A stretch of 64,000 bases of DNA from Nitrosomonas sp. sh817 (GCF_030908545.1 NZ_CP133083.1:806001-870000), one strand, 5' to 3'. Counted from the stretch's first letter, positions 9,813 through 20,255 are shown. Numbers and translations: made by a program. Notes: generated by a model not told the origin, from the sequence alone.

Positions 9813-9827
9813 TTGAATAACTTCGAA
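9813..9827. promoter_or_regulatory. Candidate MetR operator between metR and metE
   Basis: TTGAATAACTTCGAA is an imperfect dyad close to the enterobacterial MetR site TGAA-N5-TTCA. It lies 14-28 bases before the metE start, which is unusually close for an activator site. A second dyad, AAACC/GGTTT, sits near 9750-9770. Confidence 0.3.
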
Positions 9828-9840
9828 TGGTGATGAAACA

Positions 9841-12135
9841 ATGGTAACGACACATAACCTTGGATTTCCGCGGATCGGAAGAAACCGCGAATTAAAATTT
9901 GCATTGGAAAAATACTGGAAAGGGGAGCAAACCGAACACGCTTTATTGGAAACGGCGGATACGCTTAGGCAGCAGCATTGGCAGGATCAATCGCAGCTGG
10001 ATTGGATCCCGGCCGGGGATTTTTCATTATACGATCATGTGCTGGATACCAGTTTCATGCTCGGCAACGTTCCTGAGCGGGTTGCGGTTTTAGCTGGCAG
10101 CGAATTGGACAGCTATTTTCGCGTCGCCAGAGGCCGCTCGCCCGCCGATAAATCCGCCTGCGGCTGCGTTCACGCCGGTGAAATGACGAAATGGTTCGAT
10201 ACCAATTATCATTACATCGTGCCCGAATTTTCCAGTGAAACGCGCTTCGCGTTGAATGCTAACCGCTTGCTTGAACAAATCCGGCAAGCGCAAGCGGTTC
10301 ATTCGCAGGTCAAGCCGGTGATTCTGGGGCCGGTCAGTTATTTGTGGCTGGGTAAATCCAAGGACGGCAGCGGCAAGCTCGAGCTGCTCGAAGAATTGCT
10401 GGCGGTTTATGCGCAATTGCTGAACGAACTCAAAAGCGCCGGTATCGACTGGGTGCAGATCGACGAACCGGTGCTGGTGATGGAGCTGCCGGAACCGTGG
10501 AAACACGCATTGCGGCAAGCGTATTATCAACTGCAAACCACGCCGGTGAAATTGCTGTTGACGACCTATTTCGGGCAGCTGCAAGACAATCTGCAATTGG
10601 CGTGCGAATTGCCGGTCGCGGGGTTACATCTGGATGCTGTTTCGGCGCACGATGAAGTCGCCAAAGTGATCGACTGGCTGCCGGCGCATAAAACTCTGTC
10701 ATTGGGCATAGTCAATGGCCGCAATATCTGGAAAACCGATCTGACCGCGACGTTGGATTGGCTGGAACCGGTGCACGATCGCTTACAAGACCGGTTGTGG
10801 CTGGCGCCGTCGTGTTCGTTGCTGCATGTTCCGGTCGATGCCGCGAGCGAGACCAAGCTGGATCGTGAGATCCATTCGTGGCTGGCGTTCGCGGTGCAAA
10901 AACTGCATGAGGTAGCGATATTGGCAAAAGCGCTGAATCATGGCCGGGAAAGCGTTGCGGGCATGTTGCGGAACAATCAGGCTGCGATCGTCAGCCGCTG
11001 GCAATCGAGCCGAGTGCATCAGCTGCCGGTCAAAGCGCGTTTGCAGGAAGTTACCAATGCGCTGGGTAACCGCCGCTCGCCGTATCATCAACGAGCAATC
11101 GTGCAGCGGGAGCGGTTCAGGTTGCCATTGTTTCCGACCACCACCATCGGATCGTTTCCGCAAACTCAGCGAATCCGCCAAACGCGCCGCGATTTCCGTG
11201 CCGGTCAACTGGCGCAAGCGGATTACCGCCGGGCGATGCAACAAGAAATCGAACATTGCGTGCGTGAGCAGGAGGCGCTAGGATTGGATGTGCTGGTGCA
11301 CGGCGAACCCGAACGCAATGATATGGTGGAATATTTCGGCGAACATTTGGACGGCTTCGCATTTACTGAATTCGGCTGGGTACAGTCGTACGGTTCGCGT
11401 TGCGTCAAACCGCCGGTCATTTTTGGCGATGTTAAGCATGCGCAGCCGATTACCACAGAGTGGATTCAATACGCGCAATCCTTAACCAGCAAGCCGATGA
11501 AAGGCATGCTGACCGGGCCGGTGACAATGCTGAATTGGTCGTTTGTGCGCGATGATCAGCCGCGTTCGGAAACCTGCCTGCAATTGGCGCTGGCGATTCG
11601 CGACGAAGTATTGGCGCTGGAACAAGCCGGTATCCGCATGATTCAGATCGACGAAGCAGCGTTGCGGGAAGGTTTGCCACTCCGGAAATCGCAATGGAAT
11701 AACTATCTGGATTGGGCGATCCGGGCATTCCGCATCGCCGCTAACGGCGTTGCCGACCAAACCCAAATTCACACGCATATGTGCTATTCTGAATTCAATG
11801 ACATCATTGAAGCGATTGCGCGTATGGACGCGGATGTCATTACCATTGAAACTTCCCGTTCGGATATGGAATTGCTCGATGCTTTCGATCGCTTCCAATA
11901 TCCGAATGAAATCGGACCGGGCGTGTACGATATTCATTCACCCAATATTCCGGCGGTCGATTCGATCGTGCAATTGCTGGGAAAAGCCGCGCGGCGGATA
12001 CCGCCCGAACGGTTGTGGGTGAACCCGGATTGCGGATTGAAAACCCGCACGTGGGAAGAAGTGAAACCGGCGCTCAGCAACATGATCGCCGCCAGCCGGC
12101 AGTTAGCGGATCAGTTTGCGGCGCAAGCCAGCTAA
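9841..12135 (+). CDS. metE: Cobalamin-independent methionine synthase
   Basis: Transfers methyl from 5-methyltetrahydropteroyltri-glutamate to homocysteine without B12. 764 residues, full length, a duplicated (beta/alpha)8 enzyme. N-terminal [20 protein letters not shown] and C-terminal [12 protein letters not shown] are diagnostic. The zinc and homocysteine ligands are in HTHMCYSEF (about 640) and [11 protein letters not shown] (about 725). Control is likely by the divergent MetR. Together with a B12 receptor at the left edge, this suggests that B12 availability matters to the cell. Confidence 0.97.
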   Translation: MVTTHNLGFPRIGRNRELKFALEKYWKGEQTEHALLETADTLRQQHWQDQSQLDWIPAGDFSLYDHVLDTSFMLGNVPERVAVLAGSELDSYFRVARGRSPADKSACGCVHAGEMTKWFDTNYHYIVPEFSSETRFALNANRLLEQIRQAQAVHSQVKPVILGPVSYLWLGKSKDGSGKLELLEELLAVYAQLLNELKSAGIDWVQIDEPVLVMELPEPWKHALRQAYYQLQTTPVKLLLTTYFGQLQDNLQLACELPVAGLHLDAVSAHDEVAKVIDWLPAHKTLSLGIVNGRNIWKTDLTATLDWLEPVHDRLQDRLWLAPSCSLLHVPVDAASETKLDREIHSWLAFAVQKLHEVAILAKALNHGRESVAGMLRNNQAAIVSRWQSSRVHQLPVKARLQEVTNALGNRRSPYHQRAIVQRERFRLPLFPTTTIGSFPQTQRIRQTRRDFRAGQLAQADYRRAMQQEIEHCVREQEALGLDVLVHGEPERNDMVEYFGEHLDGFAFTEFGWVQSYGSRCVKPPVIFGDVKHAQPITTEWIQYAQSLTSKPMKGMLTGPVTMLNWSFVRDDQPRSETCLQLALAIRDEVLALEQAGIRMIQIDEAALREGLPLRKSQWNNYLDWAIRAFRIAANGVADQTQIHTHMCYSEFNDIIEAIARMDADVITIETSRSDMELLDAFDRFQYPNEIGPGVYDIHSPNIPAVDSIVQLLGKAARRIPPERLWVNPDCGLKTRTWEEVKPALSNMIAASRQLADQFAAQAS

Positions 12136-12206
12136 ATTTGACTTGCCGGTGTTATTTAGCGATGATATGCAGCATCTTTATCCATCACGGTTTATAAGGA
12201 GTAATC

Positions 12207-12950
12207 ATGACAACCAATACCCTGCTCAAACAAAAAATCAGTGCCATTATCAGCGAGAAACATCTGCTAAAACATCCATTTTATATCGCTTGGACCGAAG
12301 GCAAATTGACCAAGGAACAACTGCGTCACTACGCCGAGCAGTATTTTTATAACGTGCTGGCGGAACCGACCTACCTGAGCGCGGTGCATTTCAACACTCC
12401 GCACATTCACTCAGAAACCAATAGCGGCGACATCAGCGTGCGCCAGGAAGTGTTGAAAAATCTGATCGATGAAGAACACGGCGACAAAAATCACCCGGCA
12501 TTGTGGAAGAATTTCGCGTTTGCATTAGGCGCGAACGATCAGATCCTGGCGAATACAGATGCATTACCGTCCACCGAGAATTTGGTCAACACATTCCGCG
12601 ATATTTGCCTGAATCGCCCATTCTATGCTGGTTTGGCCGCATTGCACGCGTTTGAGTCGCAAGTGCCCGATATTGCTGCAGTGAAAATCGACGGCCTCGC
12701 CAAATTCTATGGCATGGATAATCCGGAAGATTACGAATTCTTCTCGGTTCATCAACAAGCCGATATTTATCACTCGCAAGCCGAATGGGCAATCATCGAG
12801 CGCTTTGCCGATACCCCGGAAAAACAAGCTGAAGTGCTGGCGGCAACCAAAGAAGCGTGCGATGCGCTGTGGGGCTTCCTCGACGGTATCCATGAAACCT
12901 ATTGCAGCAATCTGATTTGCGAAGAAAAAGCGGCAGCAACCGTTCATTAA
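12207..12950 (+). CDS. CADD-type para-aminobenzoate synthase (dimetal oxidase)
   Basis: 247-residue heme-oxygenase-fold protein of the CADD/PqqC-like family. The Nitrosomonas europaea homologue is known to replace the usual PabABC route to para-aminobenzoate for folate, and the Chlamydia homologue makes pABA from its own tyrosine. The metal ligands fit the CADD pattern: E89, H96, E150, H182, D186, H189. The candidate sacrificial Tyr is Y26 (HPFYIAW) and the conserved Lys is K160. AAGGAG lies seven bases before the start. It follows metE by 71 bases; folate links the two. Confidence 0.9.
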   Translation: MTTNTLLKQKISAIISEKHLLKHPFYIAWTEGKLTKEQLRHYAEQYFYNVLAEPTYLSAVHFNTPHIHSETNSGDISVRQEVLKNLIDEEHGDKNHPALWKNFAFALGANDQILANTDALPSTENLVNTFRDICLNRPFYAGLAALHAFESQVPDIAAVKIDGLAKFYGMDNPEDYEFFSVHQQADIYHSQAEWAIIERFADTPEKQAEVLAATKEACDALWGFLDGIHETYCSNLICEEKAAATVH

Positions 12951-12974
12951 GCAAGAAATACTTTTACAATTTTT

Positions 12975-13007
12975 GGTAAGTCCGGTGTCGTTGATACCGG
13001 ACTTACC
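12975..13007. terminator. Hairpin between convergent pABA synthase and gshB
   Basis: Perfect 12-bp stem GGTAAGTCCGGT with its complement around a nine-base loop, between two converging genes. U-runs are absent, so termination is probable but not certain. Confidence 0.55.
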
Positions 13008-13030
13008 GCAATCAGCAATCCTTCCTGAGT

Positions 13031-13996
13031 TTAATCAATACCGCGTTTCTTGAACCCCGATTCAATCGCGTCGATCATCATTCCCGCCACGTTAAACCCT
13101 GTTTGCTGGGTGATTTCCTGCATGCCGGTCGGACTGGTGACATTGATTTCCGTCAGATAATCGCCAATCACGTCAAGACCGACCAGCATCAAGCCTCGCC
13201 GGGCGAGTTCCGGGCCGAGTGATGCGGCGATTTCCCGGTCGCGTTGTGACAGCGGTTGCGCTACGCCGGTGCCGCCGGCGGCCAGGTTGCCGCGCGTTTC
13301 ACCGGGTTTGGGGATGCGCGCCAGCGCATGTGGAGCCGCTTGACCGGCGATCAACAAAATGCGTTTGTCGCCTTGCGTGATTTCGGGGATAAAGCGCTGC
13401 GCCATGATGGTGCGGGTGCCGTAGTGCGTCAACGTTTCGATGATGACGCTGAGATTATGGTCGGTGCTATGAACCCGGAACACACTGGCGCCGCCCATGC
13501 CGTCGAGCGGCTTGAGGATAATATCCTGGTGTTCATCCAAAAAATCCCGGATCAGGCGAGGCTGGCTGGTGACCAATGTCGGTGTGGTAAATTGCGGGAA
13601 TTGAGCAATGGCGAGCTTCTCGTTGTGATCGCGGATGGCCTTGGGGCTATTGATAACCCAAGCACCTTGGGACTCCGCCAATTCCAGCAAGTAGGTGCTG
13701 TAGACATATTCCAGATCGAAGGGCGGGTCTTTGCGCATCAATACCGCATCAAAAGCATGCAACGGTGTTGCGACCGGATCGCCGGTCCGGTACCAATGGC
13801 CATTGGTTTGCGGGGTATCGGATAACGTCAGTGCGCGTGAAAAGCCGGTTACGGTATTATTGATCAATGCGATATCGTGCTGGTAAATCACATCAATCAA
13901 ATATCCCCTGGCAATTGCTTCGCAGATCATTGCATAACTGGAATCCTTGGCGGTTTTGATCGAATCCAGTTGATCAATGATGAACGCGAGTTTCAT
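13031..13996 (-). CDS. gshB: Glutathione synthetase
   Basis: ATP-grasp ligase that adds glycine to gamma-glutamylcysteine. From the start at 13996 it has 321 residues. MKLAFIIDQLDSIKTAKDSS is the usual N-terminus; ILKPLDGMGGASVFR is the ATP-grasp loop, and LTEINVTSPTGMQEI holds the metal-binding residues. A longer open frame to 14149 is rejected because it lies inside gshA and reads as low-quality Arg-rich sequence. The start overlaps the gshA stop by four bases, so the two are co-translated. Confidence 0.95.
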   Translation of the reverse strand: MKLAFIIDQLDSIKTAKDSSYAMICEAIARGYLIDVIYQHDIALINNTVTGFSRALTLSDTPQTNGHWYRTGDPVATPLHAFDAVLMRKDPPFDLEYVYSTYLLELAESQGAWVINSPKAIRDHNEKLAIAQFPQFTTPTLVTSQPRLIRDFLDEHQDIILKPLDGMGGASVFRVHSTDHNLSVIIETLTHYGTRTIMAQRFIPEITQGDKRILLIAGQAAPHALARIPKPGETRGNLAAGGTGVAQPLSQRDREIAASLGPELARRGLMLVGLDVIGDYLTEINVTSPTGMQEITQQTGFNVAGMMIDAIESGFKKRGID

Positions 13997-15300
13997 GCCG
14001 GCACGGGTGCGGATTGATGGGGATGTTTGTCCGGATCGGTTTGTTCCAGTTCGAGTGCCGCGGCCAGTAAGGCGAGACGCGCGACTACGCCATAGGCATA
14101 AAAGCGGTTCGGGATGATGTTGGGGTGTGCGGCATCGGCTTCCAGGCACGAAGTTTCAAATGCCAGCGGTACAAAATGCATGCCCGGCGCGTTCAAGTTT
14201 TCATCGATGCCGCGTCCCGTATGAACCCGGTAAAAGCCGCCGACGACATAGCGATCAATCATGTAAACGACGGGCTCCGCCACTGCCTGGTTAATCGTTT
14301 CAAAGGTATACACGCCTTCTTGCACCAGTACATGCGACACTTGCATGCCTTCCTTAACAACTGCCATTTTATTGCGTTGCTTGCGATTGAGGCTGTAGAT
14401 ATCCTCGCCGCTTTTAACCGTCATGATGCCCATGCCGTAGGTGCCGGAGTCCGCTTTGACGATGACGAACGGGTCTTCTTCGACGCCGTAGTGTTGGTAT
14501 TTTTTCCGGATGACCGACAAAATCCGGTCAATCGCTGCTGCGACGCATTCAACACCTTGTTTCTCCATGAAATTGATTTCACCGCAAGAAGTAAAGCGCG
14601 GATTGATCAACCAAGGATCGATGCCGATCAAATCGGCAAATTCCTGAGCGATCCGGTCATACGCAGCGAAGTGATTGGATTTCTTGCGGGTTGACCAGCC
14701 GGCGTGCAACGGTGGAATGACGGTTTGCTGTAATCCTTGCAAGATGCCGGGGATGCCGTTTGATAAATCATTGTTGAGCAATACGGCGCAAGGATCGAAG
14801 TCTTTGGTGCCCAGTTTATTGTCTTTGCGCACGACCGGTTCCAGAATGATCGATCGGCCATCCGGCAGATCGAAAGCGGTGGCTTTTGTCACTTCGGGCA
14901 GCAGTGTGCCGATGCGTACATTCAGTCCGGCGCGCTGCATGATATTTTGCAAGGTTGCGACGTTTTGCAAGTAAAAAACATTGCGCGTATGGTTTTCCGG
15001 AATCAATAAGATGCTGTGGGTTTCCGGGCAAATTTTCTCAATTGCGCTCATCATGGCTTGCACACAAAGCGGAAAAAATTCCGGGTTGAGATTGTTAAAG
15101 CCGCCGGGGTATAAATTGGTATCGACGGGCGCAAGCTTGAATCCGCTGTTGCGCAAATCGACCGAACAATAAAAAGGAATCGCATGTTCACGCCATTTCT
15201 TGCGCAGCCAGTGTTCAATGGTCGGCATGGCATTGATGATACGATTTTCTAATTCCAGGATAGGTCCGCGTAGCGCTGTGGAAAGATGAGGTACCGGCAT
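13993..15300 (-). CDS. gshA: Glutamate-cysteine ligase, ferrooxidans type
   Basis: Makes gamma-glutamylcysteine. 435 residues of the GshA family first defined in Acidithiobacillus ferrooxidans (PF08886/TIGR02049), unrelated in length and sequence to the E. coli enzyme. Recognisable parts are FYCSVDLRNSGFKLAPVDTN, LYPGGFNNL, VKADSGTYGMGIMTV and GRGIDENLNAPG. The start at 15300 (MPVPHLS) is chosen because the 33 residues upstream look non-coding, although no strong ribosome site is visible. Forms a two-gene operon with gshB. Confidence 0.92.
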   Translation of the reverse strand: MPVPHLSTALRGPILELENRIINAMPTIEHWLRKKWREHAIPFYCSVDLRNSGFKLAPVDTNLYPGGFNNLNPEFFPLCVQAMMSAIEKICPETHSILLIPENHTRNVFYLQNVATLQNIMQRAGLNVRIGTLLPEVTKATAFDLPDGRSIILEPVVRKDNKLGTKDFDPCAVLLNNDLSNGIPGILQGLQQTVIPPLHAGWSTRKKSNHFAAYDRIAQEFADLIGIDPWLINPRFTSCGEINFMEKQGVECVAAAIDRILSVIRKKYQHYGVEEDPFVIVKADSGTYGMGIMTVKSGEDIYSLNRKQRNKMAVVKEGMQVSHVLVQEGVYTFETINQAVAEPVVYMIDRYVVGGFYRVHTGRGIDENLNAPGMHFVPLAFETSCLEADAAHPNIIPNRFYAYGVVARLALLAAALELEQTDPDKHPHQSAPVPA

Positions 15301-15413
15301 GGTGATCAGGATAATTAATAGGCTTTCATTATAGCATCTTGTTTTGCGTCGATTGTGGCCGGCCCGATCCTGCAATATCTTTACGCCTTTACTCTCCATG
15401 AGCCATTCTTACC

Positions 15414-15596
15414 ATGTTTGATCCATTGCAGTCTGTTTATTATGGTTCGGGCTGGATGAAAAGCGTCAATGAAAGAATTTTTCCCCGGTTGTTGGCGGTT
15501 ACGATGCCGCTGCCGACGAATGAGACGCGATTGGAATCGGGGGATGTAATTGTGCTTGGAGGAACGCAAGAAAATCTCGCGGCTGCGGAAAATTAA
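15414..15596 (+). pseudogene. Possible remnant of a cation:proton antiporter C-terminus
   Basis: A 60-codon frame whose second half, TRLESGDVIVLGGTQENLAA, resembles the end of the TrkA-C domain in CPA2/KefB-type antiporters (LEAGDVLVL.GT.E.L..AE). The first part matches nothing I know and no membrane domain is present. Probably a decayed fragment; a chance frame cannot be excluded. Confidence 0.3.
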
Positions 15597-15857
15597 ATTA
15601 TTACAAGATTAGACAATATATTAAGTAGGAAAAATGAAATCAAAGATAACAAATCCCTGTTGACATTGTGACTTTTTGTGAAAAGATTTCAGACATTTAC
15701 AGTATTTAAGAATGGACAGTACCGTGAAGAAAGTGTATATTCGCGGTTCCGCCCTTTGCTCTTTTTGAAGGGCAGGTGTTGGGCAATCAACGATTGCATC
15801 AATAAATTAGAATGGCGCAAAAATGAGGCGCAAAGTTCATCTTATATGGAGGGATAT

Positions 15858-16958
15858 ATGATTAAAGCTGTTCAAGCAATTGTTGGTTTAGGATTGCTCT
15901 GTTTTGCCGCAACACAAACGGTTGTTGCTGCTACAGACATTTCTAAATTACCGCGTGTAAAACAAGAACTGGTGGCTCCGCCAAATGTACCAGCGCACGA
16001 GCAAGTTTCAAAAGGTCCTAAAGTTGTTGAAGTAACCATGGAAACCGTTGAGAAACTGATCGAAGTTGCTCCAGGTGCAAAAGTATGGGCGTTAACTTTC
16101 AATGGCAGCGTTCCTGGTCCGCTAATCGTTGTTCATGAAGGCGATTATGTTGAATTGACATTGAAAAATCCAAAATCAAGCACTTTAGCGCATAACGTAG
16201 ACTTCCATGCTGCTACCGGCGCATTGGGCGGCGCAGGTTTGACATTGGTGCAACCGGGTGAAGAAGTTGTACTGCGTTGGAAAGCAATTAAACCAGGCGT
16301 ATTCGTTTATCACTGCGCTCCTGGTGGAACCATGATTCCGTTCCACGTTATTTCTGGCATGAGCGGCGCGATTATGGTATTGCCAAAAGGTGGCCTGAAA
16401 GACGAAAAAGGCAAACCATATCGTTATGACCGTGCATACTACATCGGTGAACAAGATTTCTACCTGCCAAAAGACAGCAGCGGCAAATTCAAAGAATACG
16501 GCTCACCAGCTGAAGGCATGGCTGATATGCTCGAAGTTGCTAAAGGACTTATCCCAACTCACGTAGTGTTTAACGGCGCTGTTGGTGCAATTACCGGCGA
16601 TAACGCGCTGAAAGCTAATGTAGGCGAAAAAGTTCTGTTTATCCACTCTCAAGCTAACCGTCCTTCCTATCCGCACTTGATCGGTGGACACGGTGATCTG
16701 TATTGGGTAGGCGGTTCATTCAGCGACGTACCGCTGACCAGCCAAGAAACCTGGTTCGTGCCAGCAGGTGCCGCAGTTGCTGCAGCCTATCAATTCCATC
16801 AACCTGGTTTGCATGTATACCTCAGTCATAACCTGATTGAAGCGGTATTACTGGGTGCTGCCGCTCATATGAATGTTGAGGGCAAATGGGATGATGACAT
16901 CATGACGCAAGTTAAAAAACCAGCCAGCTTTGATGCAAAAGCTGCAATGGACCACTAA
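15858..16958 (+). CDS. nirK: Copper-containing nitrite reductase
   Basis: Periplasmic trimeric enzyme that reduces nitrite to nitric oxide; in ammonia oxidisers it takes part in nitrifier denitrification and nitrite tolerance. 366 residues with a signal peptide ending near VVAA. Type 1 copper ligands: H112, C153, H163, M168 ([18 protein letters not shown]). Type 2 ligands: H117, H152 and a His in the second cupredoxin domain; catalytic Asp is D115 in HNVDFH. The start has GGAGGG upstream; an open extension back to 15678 is rejected. It stands alone, without the ncgABC genes that precede nirK in N. europaea. Codon use is that of a highly expressed gene. Confidence 0.96.
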   Translation: MIKAVQAIVGLGLLCFAATQTVVAATDISKLPRVKQELVAPPNVPAHEQVSKGPKVVEVTMETVEKLIEVAPGAKVWALTFNGSVPGPLIVVHEGDYVELTLKNPKSSTLAHNVDFHAATGALGGAGLTLVQPGEEVVLRWKAIKPGVFVYHCAPGGTMIPFHVISGMSGAIMVLPKGGLKDEKGKPYRYDRAYYIGEQDFYLPKDSSGKFKEYGSPAEGMADMLEVAKGLIPTHVVFNGAVGAITGDNALKANVGEKVLFIHSQANRPSYPHLIGGHGDLYWVGGSFSDVPLTSQETWFVPAGAAVAAAYQFHQPGLHVYLSHNLIEAVLLGAAAHMNVEGKWDDDIMTQVKKPASFDAKAAMDH

Positions 16959-16990
16959 GACTTGATTTAGTGTAACTTACAGTCATTATA

Positions 16991-17027
16991 AAGGCCTCAA
17001 CCAGTTCAGGTTGAGGCCTTTTGTTTT
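16991..17027 (+). terminator. Rho-independent terminator of nirK
   Basis: AAGGCCTCAACC pairs with GGTTGAGGCCTT around a six-base loop, followed by TTGTTTTT, 32 bases after the nirK stop codon. Confidence 0.92.
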
Positions 17028-17052
17028 TATACCCTTATTCTTTAATTGTGCC

Positions 17053-17580
17053 ATGTCGATCAAATCGCATATCCGGACAGTTCCGCATTATCCGCATCAC
17101 GGCATTATGTTCCGTGATATTACGACTTTATTGAAAGACCCGCTCGGGTTGCGCACGACGATCCAGGAAATTGCACATCGTTATGAGGCTGCAGCGATTG
17201 ATAAGGTAGCCGGTATCGAATCGCGCGGTTTTATTATCGGCGCGCCGGTTGCTTATCAGTTAGGCAAAGGGTTTATACCGGTTCGAAAGCAAAACAAATT
17301 ACCCGCGAAAACGATTGGACGGGATTATCAATTGGAATATGGCAGTGACCGGATTGAGATTCATGTTGATGCGATACAGCCGGGGGATCGCGTGTTGCTG
17401 GTGGATGACTTGATTGCCACAGGCGGAACTGCGGAAGCCGCTGCCGGATTGATCCAGGACATGGGCGGCATCGTGGTTGAGTGCTGTTTCGTGATCGACT
17501 TACCCGATGTCGGCGGGCGGCAGCGCTTGGAGAATCTCGGCCATACAGTGTTCGCGCTGTGTGAGTTCGCCGGTGGTTAA
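17053..17580 (+). CDS. apt: Adenine phosphoribosyltransferase
   Basis: Salvages adenine to AMP using PRPP. 175 residues from the ATG at 17053 (MSIKSHIRTVPHYPHHGIMF). The PRPP loop is VLLVDDLIATGGTA and the adenine-binding signature is GIESRGFIIGAPVAYQLGKG. A more upstream TTG start would fall in the nirK terminator and is rejected. No strong ribosome-binding site is visible. It is convergent with mpl. Confidence 0.95.
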   Translation: MSIKSHIRTVPHYPHHGIMFRDITTLLKDPLGLRTTIQEIAHRYEAAAIDKVAGIESRGFIIGAPVAYQLGKGFIPVRKQNKLPAKTIGRDYQLEYGSDRIEIHVDAIQPGDRVLLVDDLIATGGTAEAAAGLIQDMGGIVVECCFVIDLPDVGGRQRLENLGHTVFALCEFAGG

Positions 17581-17614
17581 TGGTCGGAAGTGTGTGCCGG
17601 GAATTCACGCGATC

Positions 17615-19000
17615 TCAAGCTTGCTGCAAAGCCGTCAGTAATTTGTCATGAATGCCGCCAAACCCGCCGTTGCTCATAATCAAAATATGATCGCCCGGCC
17701 GTGCGATGGCTGTAATGGCTTGGATGAGCTGATTCAAATCATCGTGACAATGCGCTTTCTTTTTTAATGCCGTCATTGCGGCTATTGCCCATTGCGAATC
17801 CCGCGTAAAGCAAAAAACATGATCGGCGGTTTGCAGACTGGTTGCGAGTTGATCCTTCCACACACCCATCTTCATCGTGTTTGAGCGCGGTTCCAGCACG
17901 GCGATGATTCTTTCCTGATTAACGTGCGTTCTCAAGCCGTCCAGGGTTGTTTGGATGGCAGTCGGGTGATGCGCGAAATCGTCATAAACCGTGACGCCGT
18001 TAACCGTACCTCGCACTTCCATGCGGCGTTTCACGTTTCTGAATTGTGCTAACGCTTCGAGCCCGATATTCACCGATACTCCTGCATGCCGAGCAGCGAT
18101 CAGTGCTGCAAGCGCATTCATCCGGTTGTGCTCGCCCAGCAAATCCCATTGCAGGGATCCTTGATTGCTGTCACCCAGATAGATCCCGGTGTCATTTCCG
18201 CGCAATCGCGTATGCCAGCCGGATTCAATGCCGAAGTACTCAACCGGCGTCCAGCATCCTTGTTCCAACACATGTTTCAGATTGCTGTCTGTGCCGTTGG
18301 CGGCGATCAAGCCGTTATTGGGAATAATCCGCACAAGATGATGAAACTGCCTTTTAATCGCCTCGATATCCGGGAAAATGTCGGCATGATCGAGTTCAAG
18401 GTTGTTTAAAATGGCTGTCCGGGGGTGATAGTGAACAAATTTTGAACGTTTATCAAAGAACGCGGTGTCGTATTCGTCGGCCTCGATGACAAAAAACGGT
18501 GAAACTTCAGCAGTATTCGAACCGGCCTGACCGGCAGACAGCGGCAGGCTGCCAATGCGTGCCGATATGCCGAAATTTTCCGGGATGCCGCCGATCAGAA
18601 ATCCCGGATTTAAACCGGCATACTGCAAGATCCACGCCAGCATGGAACTGGTCGTGGTTTTGCCATGCGTGCCTGCAACTGCGAGCACCCAACGGTTTCT
18701 GAGGATATTTTCCGATAACCACTGCGGACCTGAAATGTACGGTAAATTCCTGTTGAGAATTTCCTCCATAAGCGGATTGCCGCGCGTAATCACGTTACCG
18801 ATCACGAAGATATCCGGCCGGATTTCAACTTGCTCGGGTGTATAGCCCGCGATCAATTGAATACCTTGCGATTCAAGCTGTGTGCTCATCGGCGGATAAA
18901 CATCCTGATCGCAACCGGTGACGGTATGTCCGGATTCGCGTGCAATGGCGGCAATGCCGCCCATGAAAGTACCGCAGATTCCAAGAATATGAATGTGCAT
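17615..19000 (-). CDS. mpl: UDP-MurNAc:tripeptide ligase (Mpl)
   Basis: Recycles peptidoglycan by joining the released L-Ala-gamma-D-Glu-mesoDap tripeptide to UDP-MurNAc. 461 residues of the Mur ligase family. The N-terminal Rossmann domain begins HIHILGICGTFMGGIA; the ATP-binding loop is GTHGKTTT at 110-117; the central NNLELDHADIFPD and C-terminal VYDDFAHHPTAI are Mur/Mpl signatures. The tripeptide-specific C-terminus separates Mpl from MurC. Confidence 0.95.
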   Translation of the reverse strand: MHIHILGICGTFMGGIAAIARESGHTVTGCDQDVYPPMSTQLESQGIQLIAGYTPEQVEIRPDIFVIGNVITRGNPLMEEILNRNLPYISGPQWLSENILRNRWVLAVAGTHGKTTTSSMLAWILQYAGLNPGFLIGGIPENFGISARIGSLPLSAGQAGSNTAEVSPFFVIEADEYDTAFFDKRSKFVHYHPRTAILNNLELDHADIFPDIEAIKRQFHHLVRIIPNNGLIAANGTDSNLKHVLEQGCWTPVEYFGIESGWHTRLRGNDTGIYLGDSNQGSLQWDLLGEHNRMNALAALIAARHAGVSVNIGLEALAQFRNVKRRMEVRGTVNGVTVYDDFAHHPTAIQTTLDGLRTHVNQERIIAVLEPRSNTMKMGVWKDQLATSLQTADHVFCFTRDSQWAIAAMTALKKKAHCHDDLNQLIQAITAIARPGDHILIMSNGGFGGIHDKLLTALQQA

Positions 19001-19185
19001 GCTCAGTTTTTTTGTCAGAATAATTGCAAGAAGTGGAAAATACGATTATGGATGTTAATTGTCCGGAATTATAGTTTATCTACCTGACGATTAGAGAATC
19101 TGTGAAGAGTATTGTGATGCATCGATCGAATCATTTTGCCGGAAAATGTTATGGTTTTATTTTTATGTAATGTGCTTGTGAAAAT

Positions 19186-20070
19186 ATGCGATTAGCCGGT
19201 CAATCCTATCGTGGGCGATTTGCGCCGTCACCAACCGGGCCATTGCATTTCGGTTCTCTGGTTGCGGCGGTAGGCAGTTATCTTGATGCAAAATCCCAGA
19301 ATGGTAAATGGCTGGTCAGAATCGAAGACGTCGATTGGCAGCGGACGGTGCCGGGAGCCGTCAGCGAAATTCTGACGGCGCTGGAAGGCTTTGGTTTCGA
19401 ATGGGATGAGGAAGTGGTTTATCAGAGTCAGCGCGCCGAGGCTTATTTGAATGCGATGAATGTCCTGGAACAATGCAGTCTTGTTTATCCTTGCACCTGT
19501 TCAAGAAAGGAAATTGCGGATTCCAGCATCCGCGGAGTCAACGGTCCTGTTTATCCGGGAACATGCCGGAACCATCCGCCGCAGGGAAAAAAATCCTATG
19601 CGATACGGATTCGAGTAAACGATGAAATCATTTTGTTTCAGGATCGAATCAAAGGGAAGTATTCGCAAATATTGAGCCGTGATATTGGTGACTTTGTCTT
19701 GCGCCGGGCGGACGGAATATTTGCTTATCAATTAGCCGCGGTGGTGGACGACGCGATGCAGCATATTACCCATGTCGTGCGTGGCGCGGATCTTCTTGAT
19801 TCAACGCCGCGCCAAATTTTCCTGCAGCAAGCGCTGGACTATCCAACGCCTGAATACATGCATTTGCCGGTAGTAACGAATCTGCAAGGTGAGAAGCTCA
19901 GCAAGCAAACCAACGCGATACCGATTGATGTCAAAGATGCCTTATCGCTATTAGTCAAAGCGTTGCATTGTTTGGGGCAACGGCCGCCAGCAGAGCTGTT
20001 GCAAGGAGATGTTTCCTCATTTTGGCAATGGGCCAAACGGAACTGGCAAGCGGCGCTCGTTCCGGGCTAA
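19186..20070 (+). CDS. gluQ: Glutamyl-Q tRNA(Asp) synthetase
   Basis: Attaches glutamate to queuosine at position 34 of tRNA(Asp). 294 residues: it keeps the catalytic domain of glutamyl-tRNA synthetase (FAPSPTGPLHFGSLVAA as the HIGH region and KLSKQ as the KMSKS region) but lacks the anticodon-binding domain, as expected. A zinc site is formed by CTC in YPCTCSRKEI and the Cys in YPGTCR. Confidence 0.93.
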   Translation: MRLAGQSYRGRFAPSPTGPLHFGSLVAAVGSYLDAKSQNGKWLVRIEDVDWQRTVPGAVSEILTALEGFGFEWDEEVVYQSQRAEAYLNAMNVLEQCSLVYPCTCSRKEIADSSIRGVNGPVYPGTCRNHPPQGKKSYAIRIRVNDEIILFQDRIKGKYSQILSRDIGDFVLRRADGIFAYQLAAVVDDAMQHITHVVRGADLLDSTPRQIFLQQALDYPTPEYMHLPVVTNLQGEKLSKQTNAIPIDVKDALSLLVKALHCLGQRPPAELLQGDVSSFWQWAKRNWQAALVPG

Positions 20071-20112
20071 TCAACGGTGTGAATGCACCCTAAACACTTT
20101 TTTGGATTCTAA

Positions 20113-20255
20113 GAAAGCGCTGATTAATTGACTGCACGAGCGAATTGCTTCGTTGCGCGGTACTCACTCCCTCGCCTATCAGATTGATATGTCTCAGTTG
20201 TTGCGTTCCGTGCGCCTTGCCCTTCATCACGTTCGTTGAATTAATCAGCGCTTCC
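20113..20255. mobile_element. 143-bp MITE, copy 1 (CTAA target duplications)
   Basis: Ends read GAAAGCGCTGATTAATT and AATTAATCAGCGCTTCC, flanked by CTAA on both sides (20109-20112, 20256-20259). The reverse complement of the copy at 22847-22989 differs at only a few bases over exactly the same length. No coding capacity. A 4-bp YTAR-type duplication is typical of the IS5 group, the probable source of the transposase. Confidence 0.88.

Noticed and set aside
15660..15688. TTGACA-N17-AAGATT as the nirK promoter
   Set aside because: The -35 is perfect but the -10 matches only three of six positions; not enough to annotate.
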